DNA of 64,000 nucleotides. Origin: Trematomus loennbergii (Eukaryota; Chordata; Actinopteri; Perciformes; Nototheniidae). Below are positions 39,586-52,245 of the stretch, one piece after another. Under the pieces are notes generated by a model that had not been told where the DNA came from, did not search any database, and saw only the letters and a program-made list of their open reading frames with translations. Both the position numbers and the translations under genes were made by a program. Position 1 is the stretch's first letter. Every line of letters starts with the position of its first letter. Location: positions 7,345,885 to 7,409,884 of the forward strand of contig JAAOOA010000086.1 in assembly GCA_012861695.1 (NCBI GenBank), written 5' to 3'.

Positions 39586-40558
39586 ACGGAGCCCTGGAGG
39601 GTTCACAGAGAGAAAAATGAATAAAACGAGGCCAGGTTTTATTAATTTGTGCGCATGAGATGTAATTCGTGCGCACAATATACTTTCTCGTTCGCACAAG
39701 ATACTTTCTTGTGCGAACGAGAAAGTTACTGGTGCGCCAAGTAGGAAGTGGAGCGCACAGGAGACAACCGTTTCATTGCAGACTGTTATGTTTATGTGAC
39801 AGTGCATACATTATTTGAGATATATTTCAAACTCGCACTTCATTTTAGGGACATTTCGGCCAGAGGTGTAGAGCTATTTGCGCGCAGAGAGCTGTGTTTA
39901 CCTTCATTAGAACAGCTGAATAGAGATCGAGGCTGCTACGTTTTAGCCACACACACACACGCACACACACACACATCGAACTGCCCGATTATTCCCCCTA
40001 TTACTCGTTTTATGAAGGAGATGTCCGGTCACCAGGGCGCATGATGTGTAAATAACCCAATTTGTGTTCTGTGAAACTGAAAAGGATATGACATTGTTTT
40101 TGTTACTTTCGTTGCAGTTTTATATGTCTTAAATGTCATTTAGGTTAACTTCCTGTTTTATTTAGATGCTTTTATTTTGAAGGCGAGTTTACGCTAAATT
40201 GTTGTTGCTATGGAAACGTGAAATGCTACATGATGTGTGTGTATGTGTTTGGTGTATGTGTGTGTCCGACACCGGCATTTGTTTTCAAATGACCATGAAC
40301 AGTAATTTACACACATCTGGCTAACTCCATATGTGCATTCCCAAGGGAAAGAAGTTCGTTTAATCTTAATCTCGATGTAGGCTAGTGCTAAATGCTGTCG
40401 GAGTGCACCGGAACGAACGCCACTATCATAATATCTTCTGAAAACAAATGCCCACACATACACACACACAGACACAGAAAGTATATTGTGCGCACGAATT
40501 AATAAAACGTGGCCTCGTTTTATTTATTTTTCTCTCTATGAACCCTCCAGGGCTCCGT
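39586..40558. mobile_element. hAT-type MITE, ACGGAGCCCTGG family
   Basis: Long terminal inverted repeats begin acggagccctggagggttca and extend roughly 50 bp to a shared cctcgtttta block. Flanking 8-mers aagtaagt and aagtaagc match at 7 of 8. It is 973 bp and nested in the Harbinger-like element. An internal perfect 18-bp hairpin lies at 39683-39725, and about 40047-40225 resembles the interior of the TAGGGCTGT MITEs. Confidence 0.88.
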
Positions 40559-40702
40559 AAGTAAGCTTTCTTAACGCTAATGTTTTATTAGTCAAATTGC
40601 TCTGAAGATGGGAGGTGATATTCTATTAATGTTCACGTTCACACAGTCAGTTGATTTTTGCCGGCCGTCTTTCCTGCAATGGCAGTTTTTCTGTATTTCC
40701 TT

Positions 40703-41384
40703 CAGTGGCAAACCGTCAGGGCCTTCAAGGTATACAGAGAATACCCTGGAACACTCAGATAAAACAAACAAAAAATCGATTTAATTATATAAATAAAATG
40801 TAATAAAATGTATATAAAATGAATAAATGAGAATCGTATCCGTGTTGTTGATCTGTAATATTACAGTGTTACGTTGATTTGTTTGTCCTTCTCGGACCAT
40901 GCACTACGCATTTCAGTGGTTTTGTGTTAGAAAAGAAAGCAACCAATCAGATCTTGTTCTGGGTAGAATATCCTTCAACCAAGGTATTCTATATCCTTGA
41001 TAGAATGCCCTGGCCGTTGCACTGAATGAGAGCGTACGTTTGGACTGACAGTTTGATCAACCAATCATATATTGATTTGTAGCCAATGGGTGTATTCTTT
41101 CAGAGTTTCCCTCGGTTCCAGGGTACTCTAGAAGGCCCGCTAGTTCACTGGCTCGAGACAGAGGATCTAGATGAATGCGACAAAGCAATTCATGCCGTTT
41201 TATTGTTTTTAACGTTGAAATGGCAAGTGCAACAGGTGAAGATGAAGTTGTTGCGGAATTGTTGTGAGTACCCTTTTCAAGACGACAATTCAGTGAAAAG
41301 ACGGACATTATAACGCCGGGGGGGGCGGCGGGGGGTGTGTGTGTCTACAGAAGGTCCAGTTGTGATAGACACGGTTCGCCACTG
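40703..41384. mobile_element. hAT-type MITE, CAGTGGC family
   Basis: The ends are cagtggcaaaccgt and, in reverse complement, cagtggcgaaccgt. Perfect 8-bp target duplications atttcctt flank it (40695-40702; 41385-41392). It is 682 bp with no transposase and is nested in the Harbinger-like element next to the other hAT MITE. Confidence 0.92.
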
Positions 41385-42201
41385 ATTTCCTTTATGCTGT
41401 AATATGACTTGATCGCTTTAAACTCTGCACACTGAGCTCTGATTGGTCAGCAGGCGGTGCTTTCACTGCGTTGATCTCTTATCCTGGAAACAAACCTGCT
41501 CCGGAGCAGGTTTGCCGTTCAGCATAAGTTACCATGGAGATCTACCCCGGTAAGAAGTGAACCAGCATCGTAGGACCGGAAACCCAGAGTTTTCCCTGAA
41601 GTTACCTCGCTAAGTGAAAATCCAGCTTCGTAGTACAGGCCTCAGGTCTTTTGTTGCTATTGGATCAGTTGGTGGATTGATATACCAAGGTCTTGCGGGG
41701 TTACAACTAGGTTTAAAACTACTTAAGCCAAGACTAGGAGTGAATATTTGTCCTCAAATATCACCCATACCTTACATCAGTTTCTCTGCACTGTTTGTTT
41801 ATGTTATTGTTTCATGTTGGAAACCCTGATAAACTAAAAAGGTGTTCTCAGCTGTTAAAGCAAATAAACCAGATGTTGTTTTTGTCATTAGAGAAGGGAC
41901 TGGGAGGTGCTTTAGAATGGAGGTGTGCGAAGAAAGTGTTGCACACTAATATAAAATGATCACCTTCTCATTATCGCTGTCTAGTAGAGAGGATATAAAT
42001 GTGCAATGTTTGTTCTTCATAGATAAGTGGTGAAACGTCTGCCAAATTAAACACCTAAAGACTCTGGCAAGGCACAGATCTATCTATGAAGTTATGTGTA
42101 TCCTATTATGACCCATATGGAAAAAGATCAATCTAGTGCCTATGCGTTATTTAAGCTCAACAAGACATTATCATGTAAAAAGGTGTTTAAGTGTTTCTTA
42201 C

Positions 42202-42495
42202 ATTCCACCGAGAGCTGGACGGTGTGAGCCCACGGTCGCTCCTGAGTCTTCTGCTCCACCATGCAGGTCACCTCCCTGCCGTTATCTGCTGCCGTGGGAA
42301 CCAGGCGGTACTCGCTGCGAACCGTCACTGTGCCATCCGGCCCGTTGGTGGTGTTGGTGGTGTGGTTGCCTCCAACTGACCCCAACCATTTGATGGTGGC
42401 CGCTGGTTTGCCGTCCATTGCCTCGCACGTGGCCACCACCACCGACTTGGTCTCGGCCTGAACGGTCACAACGTTGGCAGAGTTCTTAGGCTTAG
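42202..42495 (-). CDS. nectin2: nectin-2-like exon: second Ig domain (C-type)
   Basis: This exon encodes the whole second Ig domain, which supports cis-dimerisation in the family. It starts at the AKPKN linker, then has VVVATC (first cysteine), ATIKWLG (core tryptophan) and EVTCMVEQ (second cysteine), and ends QLSVE. Two N-glycosylation sequons sit in the loop NHTTNTT. The exon is 294 bases, phase 1 in and phase 1 out, as expected for a single-exon nectin Ig2. The acceptor is CTCTGCCTCCAG and the donor T|GTAAGA. The intron upstream is 13.4 kb and the one downstream 5.75 kb. Frame and canonical residues are intact. Confidence 0.95.
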
Positions 42496-44434
42496 CTGGA
42501 GGCAGAGAAAGGGGGAGACAAGTGGGAGAAGAGCAAAAGAAAGAGACATCAGACAAGAGGAGGTTCAATCAGTTTGAGGTGTGTTCACGTACTGTACACC
42601 GTGGCACCCTGCTGTGTGTAATGACATTCAGATGAGAGAGGGATGGGCCCTCTGGTGTGACCCTAGGCCTCAAAAACATCACAGAGACACCGAAAAGAAA
42701 GCAAAGCAACATCCTTAAAAATTCCTGCAGTGTCTTTATTAAAGCCAATGAAGAATTCGAATTATAAAATCCAGTTAATATACATTTTTATGACTTAATT
42801 ACAGAATTAGAATATTCCAGAACAAAGCGAATCCCTTGCAAATGTGTGAAACAAAAACGTAACAGTGAGAAAGAGAGCCTTTGTCTTTGACCCAATTATA
42901 ATGCATGTTTTACATCAACCAATTGGTTTGGAGAGAGCTTCATCATCATAGACTTTCTTGCAGGTAGTTCCCCAATTGAAGTGAAACATCAAACATACCG
43001 ACAGTTACGAGGTTTTCACATTTCAACAGCGATATTGCAACATTGCTTTCCCTTCTCCCATCACATTAGCGTTGTTAAATCAAAGCGGACTTGTTCTATA
43101 AAGTGGCATTGTTCCAAGAAAATGCCCTTCCACTACCAATAAATCTGTAAATGTCAGTGAATTCCATTATTTCGTGATGTCAAGTGCTGCAATTTACTTT
43201 TTTGTTATACCCACTGTTCACATGCTTCATGTTGTACTGCAGGATGTGATTTTGTAATTTTCCCCTAAATGCCTTTCAACCTGCGGCACAGAGACTTTAC
43301 TTATCGAAAAAAAAACGGGCAATTACTGAAAACACTTTTTTTGCTAGTGAATTGACTGCTGCTTTATTCGGGGTTCTGTCAGTGCTGAAATTGGTTTAAT
43401 GTGTTTTTGAAGAAAGAAATCATCACGATGACTCTGAGGGACTGACACCAAAGTGTATATTTATGGTCATTGATTAAAGTGTTTGGACATTTTATGATAC
43501 ATCTACACTGTAAATAGCTCAACATGGTTGAGCATGTTTACATTTGGACAATGTGTCATGTTTTTAAAAGAAGTATGCCAACAACCAACAGAAAATACTT
43601 GCCTATCCTTTAGCATTACCCCATCATTAGTATTAACAACAGTGTTTAAGGTCTTTAAAATAAAGAAAACATGCAAATTACTTTAATGTCCATTAGAGAT
43701 TTTTATTATTAATGCCCCCTCATACCAGCATTTAGAGATGATTCGATTTTAGTGAAAAATCATGGCAATTCAGGGACAAATGTTATGCATCAACTTCGGT
43801 ACATTTTCACTTTAAAATTGGTATTGGCAAGAAAACCGAGCTCCACATAGTGGATAATGGAGAAAGCCATTGGAGCTTCTGTGTAGCACCTCCCCCTTCT
43901 ATTTAACATTCCCTGTGTAAGTACAAAAGGCTCCACAAAAGCAAATTGGTTTGTGGACAGTTTTGCGACAGAAAGAAAGGTACAAATACTTATTTTCAAT
44001 AAACTGTGTGAAGGTTCTGACACACCTGGAACAACCGAATGTTTCCCGGAAAGTCATTCTGAAAATGTCACATACGAGCGACAATGTGCCTCCATTGTCT
44101 ATATGTCTGCCTGCTTTTCACTTTTGTTTGGAACAACTTTGGATTCCCCATGTGGTATGACAAAAGTAGTTTGAATCTTGTCTTTGTTTTTTTTACCAAT
44201 TTTCTAAACAATGACAATTTTGACACTTTATGGTGTGAGCAGTTATTCTGCCCAAGATGGCAATCGCTACTGATTCTGGATCTAGGTCATTTTACCACTT
44301 CATACCATCGGATTTTTGATTACTCCGACATTTGAAGCTGGATGCTGCTGTGAATACTTGCAGTCTCCAGATGTTATGCTGTGTAAAAAGGGTTGCTTTA
44401 GTGAACATAAATATACTTTTTTGCTTTAAAATTC

Positions 44435-44997
44435 TAGGGCTGTCCCGAATACCATTTTTCGGGCTCCGGATATTCGGTAGTAATCAGCAGCGATTATTCG
44501 GATATTCGGCCCGCGCGGGGGAGGGGGAGTAGTAATCAGCAGCGAACCGCTTCAACACGTGCATTTCGGTTTTATTCACGGCGTTCATTTTGTTATTCTA
44601 CAGTATTGTTGTTTTATAGTTATTTGTTAATGTATATAACCCAATTTGTGTTCTTTGAAATTGAAAAGGATATTGCATTGTGTTTGTTACTTTCGTTGCA
44701 GTTGTATATGTTTTACGTGTAATTTGGCTTGGCTTCCTATTTTTTATGGACATGCTTTTATTTTGAAGGAGAGTTAGCGCTGTTGACAGGAAGTTGTTGT
44801 TGCTATGGAAACAACGTGACGGAGATTAACGGAGAAAAGTCATATCTACATATAAAGACGGAGAAAGTAAACGATAAAGTGTATGGTTAAGTGTTAGCAC
44901 CCCCCGAAGAGGCACAAGCTGGAATAACGAAATTGAAACCCGAAAAGTACTCCAACGAACGAATATTCGGATATTCGGATATTCGGGTACAGCCCTA
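44435..44997. mobile_element. hAT-type MITE, TAGGGCTGT family, copy 2
   Basis: The element shares ends and interior with 31110-31720 but is 563 bp. The flanking 8-mers taaaattc and aaagattc match at 6 of 8, consistent with an older insertion. The right end carries a short tandem of ggatattc units. It lies in the intron between the V and Ig2 exons. Confidence 0.88.
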
Positions 44998-47140
44998 AAA
45001 GATTCCTCTTTTAACTTCAAATGATTATTTCCTAATGTCAATGTGTAGTCTTTGTTAACTGTATGGTTGATTGTGTCTGCTTTCATCATATATTATATCC
45101 AACCAAATCCAGGTGACATTTAAAAAGTCTTAGATATTGTCTTTCTGAAAATTGAATATATCACAGGAAATTAGATTAAACAAAGAGCCTGAATAGACAT
45201 GGAAAGCTTAGACAAAGCTTGACAAATGAGCAGAGATTTTAGATATGAGGGGGATAGGAAAGGAAAGGAAAGGGAAAAGGGAGGCACACACAGAGGACAG
45301 ATGAACTGAAAGGCATAAACGGAGAGAGATCACATAGAAAAGAAAGAGAGTGAATCAGAGGTTTGGGATTGAACAGCGGGCCTAAACAAGTCAGGAGTAT
45401 CCGTCCCTGATGTGTTTCCTGACATTGCATCGGATTGGGCACACTGCTAGTTATCAGAGACATTTTGTGTAGAGAGTAATTAGAAGGCAAGCAGGAAGTT
45501 ATGCTGGCAGAGCTGAATACACAGCTCTGTTTACCCCCCCCACCACCAAAACTAACCCTTCGGTACGATCAATAGCCTGAATGATAGAGACTGGCAGGGA
45601 GGAGAAATGAAAGTGCTTCATGTTTCCAAACACTGTTAACAGCATGGAGTGTATTTGGTTTATGAAACCAAGTACTTAAAAAGCTTAAAATGTGTCATAA
45701 TCAACGCATGCTTCCATTTCTTCTATTAAAATTGCAATTTGGTGCGTGTTTAGCCAAGAATGATGTTCTTCAATCAACTCGCCGTCACATTTGCACGCTT
45801 CAGAGAGACATTTACTGTGAGACATTGTCCCAGCAGCTTCAGCAAGGCAGACGCTTGCCCTAGCGTGAACCTGAGACTTCTCTAAAACTCTTTCTTTCTG
45901 ACTTGGCAAGCAGTTACAGATCAAAGCCTGTGACTGGAAGATTGCCAGACTGAACGTTAAAAAACAAGTTGGGCATATCTGCCAAGCATGAAGATTTGTA
46001 ACTGAGTGTGAAGCCGGCTGTTGCTGCATTAAGGCAGCATTCACACAGGACAGCTGACATCAGGACATTGTGTTGAAACCATCCAGACACCCAGAAAGCT
46101 AATTAGTGAAGCCCAGTACGGACCACATTAATACTTACATTTGGCCCACATTCTGCCAAGCAACAAAAGTGATGAAGACATGCAATATGGCAGCGAGGAC
46201 ACAAACTTAACCTTGGTATTATGCAGAATTTAGCCAGACCCAAGCCACACTGTACCCCTTTCAAGACCTAACTCTTAACCAGATTACAAATAGTTTGCTG
46301 CATTTGGCCCCACTTACTGCATACTGTATGTGGTGCAGTAGAGATGAGCCATTTTGGGAGCACAAACCCCCTCACCATTGCCACAAATGACCCATTTACT
46401 TCCTTAAATCAATCAAAGTTGACCCAGAATCATGTCCTATCTGGGTTGTGTCGCAGTGTGCAGCTCTTAAAACAGTTTGAAGCAATCTGTACACATTTCA
46501 AAGGCTGATGAAGTCCATTTGAACATCACAGTTTTAGCAGCAGGGGTCATCTACCACAGGCTGGTCCAGATAAAAAACTCTCAACAACCATCCTTGTTCC
46601 CAGAGGATAAACTACTGAATATGGTGAACTATTTTCCATAAGGTTACATTTAAAGTTTTTTTTTAAGAATCTCTAGGCAACTATTGGATGCAGTACTATA
46701 ACGTTTTGCATTCACATTCATGTTTACTTAACTATTAAGTGCTATTTTTGTATTCGTCCAATACATATTTGATGAAAAACACCTGCAAAACAAATAGAAT
46801 TCCCACCAGCCTCGGCTTTACTTTGTGTTTAATGTCAATTAGCAAATGTAAGTATGCTAAGCCATGATGCTGAACATGAAACCTCTCGAATGTAAAAAAT
46901 TGTACCATTGTCAATCCAATGTAAGCATGCTCTTTTTAGCATTTAGCTCAAAACACTTCAATTACAGCTTCACAGAGATGCATGACTGTAGCTGTCAGTC
47001 TTGTTGTTTTATTGATCAAAAGTCTATCTTCTGAGTGATGTTTGACTTGCTTGCTGATGTTTCCATACACCACCACTGTAGATCAATGTATTATATTAAT
47101 ACATCCTATCCTATATGTCAGTGTGACTCCACAGAAGTAA

Positions 47141-47790
47141 ACCTCGAGACTGGACTATTGTAACGCTCTGTATGTGGGTATGGACCAGGCCTCAATCAAA
47201 CGCTTACAGCTAGTCCAAAACGCTGCTGCACGTTTGCTGACTGGCCACAAAAAGCGCGACCACATCACCGCTATTCTGGCCTCACTACACTGGCTTCCAG
47301 TTCGGTTCAGAATTGATTTTAAAATCCTTTTATTTGTTTTTAAAGCACTAAATGGGCTGGCTCCAGCCTATATAGCTGAACTGCTCCAGCGCTACACCCC
47401 AGCCAGAGCTTTAAGGTCTGCTGACCAGCTGCTGCTGGTAGTGCCCAAGACCAGGCTAAAAACCCGAGGGCACCGAGCCTTCGCAGCAGCTGGCCCCAGG
47501 CTCTGGAACACTCTGCCCCTCCATGTGAGGTCGGCCCAGACACTAGGGTTTTTTAAATCAAAACTAAAAACACACTTCTTCTCTCTGGCTTTCTAGTTAG
47601 AGCGGAGCACGACTCCTGACTTTTCCGTGTGTTTTATTTTTATTTAGTTTTTAAGATATATCTGTTGTAATTTATTGTCGTTTATTGTGATTTGTAGTAA
47701 TGTGTTTTTATTACATGTACAGCACTTTGGCTCGACCAAAAATCACTTTTAAATGTGCTATATAAATAAAACCTGATTTGATTTGATTTG
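47141..47790 (+). mobile_element. 5'-truncated LINE (CR1/L2/Rex-type), reverse-transcriptase C-terminus and tail
   Basis: An open frame to the stop at 47596 encodes the C-terminal region of a non-LTR retrotransposon polymerase: SRLDYCNALYVG, LVQNAAARLLTG, LHWLPVRFRIDFKIL, GPRLWNTLP and FKSKLKTHFF. A 3' UTR follows, ending in tgtgctatataaataaa and a short gattt tandem. The intact frame of about 150 codons suggests a fairly recent insertion. The 5' truncation is typical of LINE integration. Confidence 0.9.
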
Positions 47791-49304
47791 AAACAGGGTC
47801 AGGGAAAGAGTCAATAAGTAAACCCGACCACTCCTGAATTCTTCATTGCTATAAGTGCAAAGCTGAAACAAATCCTCCAAATACTAGAATCTCCATACAA
47901 TGTTTGGAAACACAGAAACTGAGCCTGAAGAACAGACACATTTGGATTTGGCAGTCGCTTCCTCCTTCTCCCCTCCTTAAACTTGGATTTATTCAATTCT
48001 GATGAAGGCAGCCAAGTCATTTATTTTTTGTATTTTATACTTTGCTGCAGACATTAGCCAAAAATCAATAAAGGTTTCTGGATCTTGTTACATTTTTGGA
48101 ATTCATGCCTCGCCAGCTGCTCAGGTTAGTAAACATCTTGTCTCAACTTGACACGCTGCTGCTGAATATCTCCAGACAATGTCGGGGGAAAAAAAACATC
48201 TGTTTGGCTCTCAACTGTTAACATTACATGAATATTCAAGGACACAACAAGAGTTTATACTGCAATTATTCAGCTGTGCGTGTTGTTTTGACAAGTCATT
48301 ATTGGCTGCTAGAAATGTTGAAAAAATGCATTCATTTGAGTGTTAGACTAATTTAGCTAATTTAAGCTTGAGAGCACTCACTAAGTGCCTGGAATTAACA
48401 AAATAAAAGAAGAAATTAATAATCATTCCCAATGTCACTGTCGTTATTCAAGGAGAGAGGTGAAAACACATCATTTTGACTTCTAAAGCCAGCTCAGACT
48501 TGCCTCTGAACACAGAGCACCTCGGGCCTCGTGTTTCAAGCCCCTTTGTGCTGCTGCATTTAACTGCATTTTGACTGATTCAGTGCTTCTACTTAAGGGC
48601 AAATGGAAGAAAAGAAAAACCTTCCTCTGTTTTTCAAAAACTCAACCATATAAAGAATGCTGTTTCAATTCACCAAGGTTGTTAAAGTACAGAGCAAGTT
48701 TTGTATTGTAGTATTTGCTGACGGGCATATTTTCTGTGAATGGAGAATGGCTCTATACTTGTTGTTTAGGGTATCTCTTATATCTCTAGAGTTCCTCCTT
48801 AACTGAGGATGTCAAGATTTGTATATTGAATATGTTTTTGGATAAACACAAATAAATATACTGAACAAATTCCAGCTCTGGTATGCCATCAGGGCTGAAC
48901 GTTATTCACAGAGCAATGTCTTTGAAGGTCGAAAAGGGATTACTATAATTTGTCTTTAACCTCTGTTTGTCTAGCAAAGGTTTGGACAGGACCATGTTTC
49001 TCACTCTACAAATGCTGACCGGAACGACAACATATTTACTGCAGTTGAATAATGAGCAGTTGACAGGAGCCATTACAGGGTCATAAAGATTTACAATTCA
49101 AAATCTGAGCAGCAGATGATTGCGTGTTAAATAGCTTGGATTAATCAATCACCCTCAGTAATATAAAGAAGACTCAGGTTTTAGTCGTACAACTACTTTC
49201 TTTTTCACTAAGACCACAACATCATAGATAGTGAAAGATTAAGTTTGCTAATATGAATTCAAGACACTGGTACTGGCTTACCATGCTGTGAAGAGATTGG
49301 GGGT

Positions 49305-49385
49305 TTCGATTGTACCTTAGCAATAAAGTTATTGCTTTGGATAAAAGCGTCAGCTAAATGATATGTAATATGTAATGTAGACGAG
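49305..49385 (+). mobile_element. SINE/L2-type tail remnant
   Basis: The string gctttggataaaagcgtc followed by agctaaatgatatgtaat is the common 3' tail of fish L2 elements and their SINE partners. The rest of the element is not identifiable. Confidence 0.6.
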
Positions 49386-49387
49386 AT

Positions 49388-49752
49388 CTGATCCTTCCTA
49401 AATCCAAGACATGGTAAACCATACACTCCAGCATGTGCAAATCCAGGTACTCCTCAATTAAAATACACCTGTTTGCAATCCTGAATGGTGGAACAAGCTC
49501 TCCATTGATATCAGGACATCAAAATGTCTACATATCTTTTGCCGCAAACTGAAAACATACCAATTGGCACTTATAGAGTTTCGCCGATTTTAAATGAATG
49601 CACCAGCACTTACGATGGTTTTAGTTTATTTATAACGAATATACCTGCACTTTTTTTGTTGTCCTCAGTTTGTATCTTTATGGTTTATTGCACTTATTGT
49701 AAGTCGCTTCTGATAAAAGTGTCCGCTAAATTAAATGTTATGTAATGTAAAA
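49388..49752 (+). mobile_element. L2-type LINE 3' end fragment
   Basis: The plus strand encodes remnants such as NGGTSSP and IRTSKCLHIFCRKLKTYQ, typical of the C-terminus of L2-like polymerases. The tail gtaagtcgcttctgataaaa, then gtccgctaaa, follows near 49690. The frame is broken and the fragment is severely truncated. Confidence 0.65.
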
Positions 49753-50455
49753 GAATACTGAGGCGTTTAAGGTTAGAATCTCTTGCTTTTACATATGCTA
49801 ACCAGGACCTTGAGTCAACATGCAGTTACCATTTGCAATATACTTATTTTTAGTTCATGTTGAAATGCCTAGTCTTCATGCTGCTGTGACGAAACATCTT
49901 CCCAAAATGGGATCAATAAAGTAAATTATAATCTTATTGTATCTAGTCTAATCTAATGTAAATACATCTAATGTAATCTAATCATGAAAAGCTAATAATC
50001 TCACAGAGACTGAGCAAAACACATGCTTGAAAAATGTACTATTTCATATATTTTTCTTATGGGCTTTGCTGATGATACTTTGCCAGAAAAGTTTGGCTTC
50101 AGCCATTGAGGTCAACACCACCCTTGAGTTATTTCCAAGAGAAATGTTGTGCAGAAGCTACACTATATTCTGCCACTTATTCACTCAGTTGATCTTGGAC
50201 TCCAGCCAGTGACCCTATGCATTCCACTCCTCCAACATCTGGACTCTCAACATGTCCCTCTCCAAACTCCAAAACAATGTGTTATAAAACACTTCTGATC
50301 CACTAGACTCTCCCGCACCTGCATTTGTATTCCTGTCCTGCTGGCTGCACTATTCAATAAAATGCAGTATTATTGGCTACCATCCACTGCGTACGCTCTC
50401 CATCCAGGACGATGTTATACCATTCACTGCCAAGTGAGTGATTCTTTATTCACAC

Positions 50456-50700
50456 CCCAATAAGTGGTAATAAGATTGGCCGGTGCTGGTGCTGCATCCA
50501 ATAAGTTATAATAGGATTGGCTGTCAGGATTATGTATTTCTACTTAAATAAGTTGTGATATGATGGGGGTGCTGGTGGTTCTATATCCAATAAGATGTAA
50601 TATGATTGGCTTCCAGAAGTTCTGGATTCAATAGGGTCTAATGTGATTGGCTCATATGGATTTTGTATCCAATAAGGTAAAATATGACTGTCTTCCAGTG
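50456..50700. repeat. diverged tandem repeat, about six units of 40-50 bp
   Basis: Units share the form ccaataag-n-taatatgattggct, starting near 50457, 50499, 50540, 50588, 50626 and 50667. Each carries a CCAAT and/or ATTGG string. The units differ in length and sequence, so the array is old. Confidence 0.7.
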
Positions 50701-52245
50701 ACTTTGAGACACACTTAGCTCACCAATTACATTTACATGGACCAGAATCTGTCAGAGAGCTTGGCAGTGCTGTAGCGGCAGACAAAAGCGAGTCAGTGAG
50801 CTCCAGCAGGTATTTCCCAGTCTACCTCATCTTTGTGCCAGCAGCAGCAGTTTAGCAGGCTTAGCCCACATCCATCTGCAAACCCGCCAGAATCTGGCGC
50901 TGAGTTTTCTCTGCAAGACAGCCAAGTTCTGCATCTCCTGTTCTCCGTCAGAGAGTGGATTTTTTATTGTTTGTGTGAAGGTTTGCGTTAAAAAAAAACT
51001 ACCAGGGGACATTTTTCTGGCCCAGCTGGGGGGGAAACATAAAAGGAATTTCATTTCATGCACCATACTGGCTGCAACAACTGGAAATGGATTAATTTTA
51101 ATTATTGCCTCCCGTTGTGTCTCTACAGTGACTTACTGAAGAGTCTAAGAACTATTGTAGCGTAGCCGTAGCTGATAAGGAACCCACAGACCTACAAGTG
51201 GGGCAGCAACACATTTACATTGGCAGCACGCCTGTAAGCATGCTCTCAATTCTCCATTCCATTTATTGTACATCAACCAATTTTAAAAATACCATTTAAT
51301 TACACTGAATGTGTACACAAAGGCCTCACACATATCCCAAATGTGACCCTGACAAATAAAACACATTAGAAAAAAGGTAAAGAACCACAGGGAATCCATT
51401 AAACTTGCACAATATGAATTCAGTAAATGGTTCTGAGTGCATCAAATCAGATCATCCTTTGGGCATGCTACTATAATGTGAGCTTTGAATGTTTGAGCTC
51501 TTAATAAAGTACAATCACTGACGCTACGGGCCATATACTGTAAGCACATCACTCCTATACAACGATCAGGGGAACTGTTGTTATTCACATTCAAGCATGA
51601 AGTCTCCTCAGTGCTGTAAACTGTGAGAGGAAGACACCCGGCATCTGAGTCCATTGTGAGCGGAGTGCAAACGGGAGGACATGTGGGTGGATGAATAACA
51701 CCAGCTGTCTCCAATTACAAACAGGATGCGTCCCCTGCTAACAGCAACAAAACAACTCGCTTTTTAAAATCAAGACACTGAAGTAACTTTAAGCAATATG
51801 CCAGATTTCACATTTTGGGGGGCCGTGTTTGTTTTTGCAGTGTTTCAGCCTGTTGATGAGTGGGGAAAATAAACTATGAAAGGTATGGAAGTTAACAGAT
51901 GTGTGGAGATGCAATTTGCATATTTAATTTATTCTAATTATTTCATGAAAGCCAGAGTTTTCAAAGTCTGACACTGTTTGCCCCACGCTCAGACAAACAC
52001 AAGACAACTGCCTCAACTGCAAATGGCTTGGGAATTCTGATATAAAAACATGAAAGATTTTTGTTTTCTTTGGCTGATTTTGACCTCTCGCAGTACTGTT
52101 CTTTGTCAAACTTCTAATTGGGATAATTATGATAATCAAGTTTGGAACTTCATGCACAGTTCCCATGATTTGAGAAATGTAAAAGGGAAGAATAATGTTG
52201 CAAAAGAGTCAGAGTTAGCTCTTTATGCTTTTAACAATATATTTC

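Larger units (their letters stand above)
38879..41642. mobile_element. Harbinger-like non-autonomous transposon hosting two hAT insertions
   Basis: The ends are aggcctgtactacgaa and its perfect complement ttcgtagtacaggcct. A 3-bp CAG is found outside both ends (38876-38878; 41643-41645). The span is 2764 bp, of which about 1.1 kb is the element itself and the rest is the hAT elements at 39586-40558 and 40703-41384. No transposase frame is visible. Superfamily assignment rests on TIR style and the 3-bp duplication. Confidence 0.72.
36451..42201 (-). other. nectin-2 intron between the Ig2 and Ig3 exons (5.75 kb)
   Basis: The intron is bounded by a GTAAGA donor and a TTTCAG acceptor on the minus strand. 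It carries a locally duplicated repeat (36566-37080) and the nested transposon cluster 38879-41642. The remaining 37450-38870 and 41650-42200 show no gene. Confidence 0.85.

Noticed and set aside
45685..46044. 119-codon minus-strand open frame
   Set aside because: No domain, no splice or start context, and composition like the surrounding intron.
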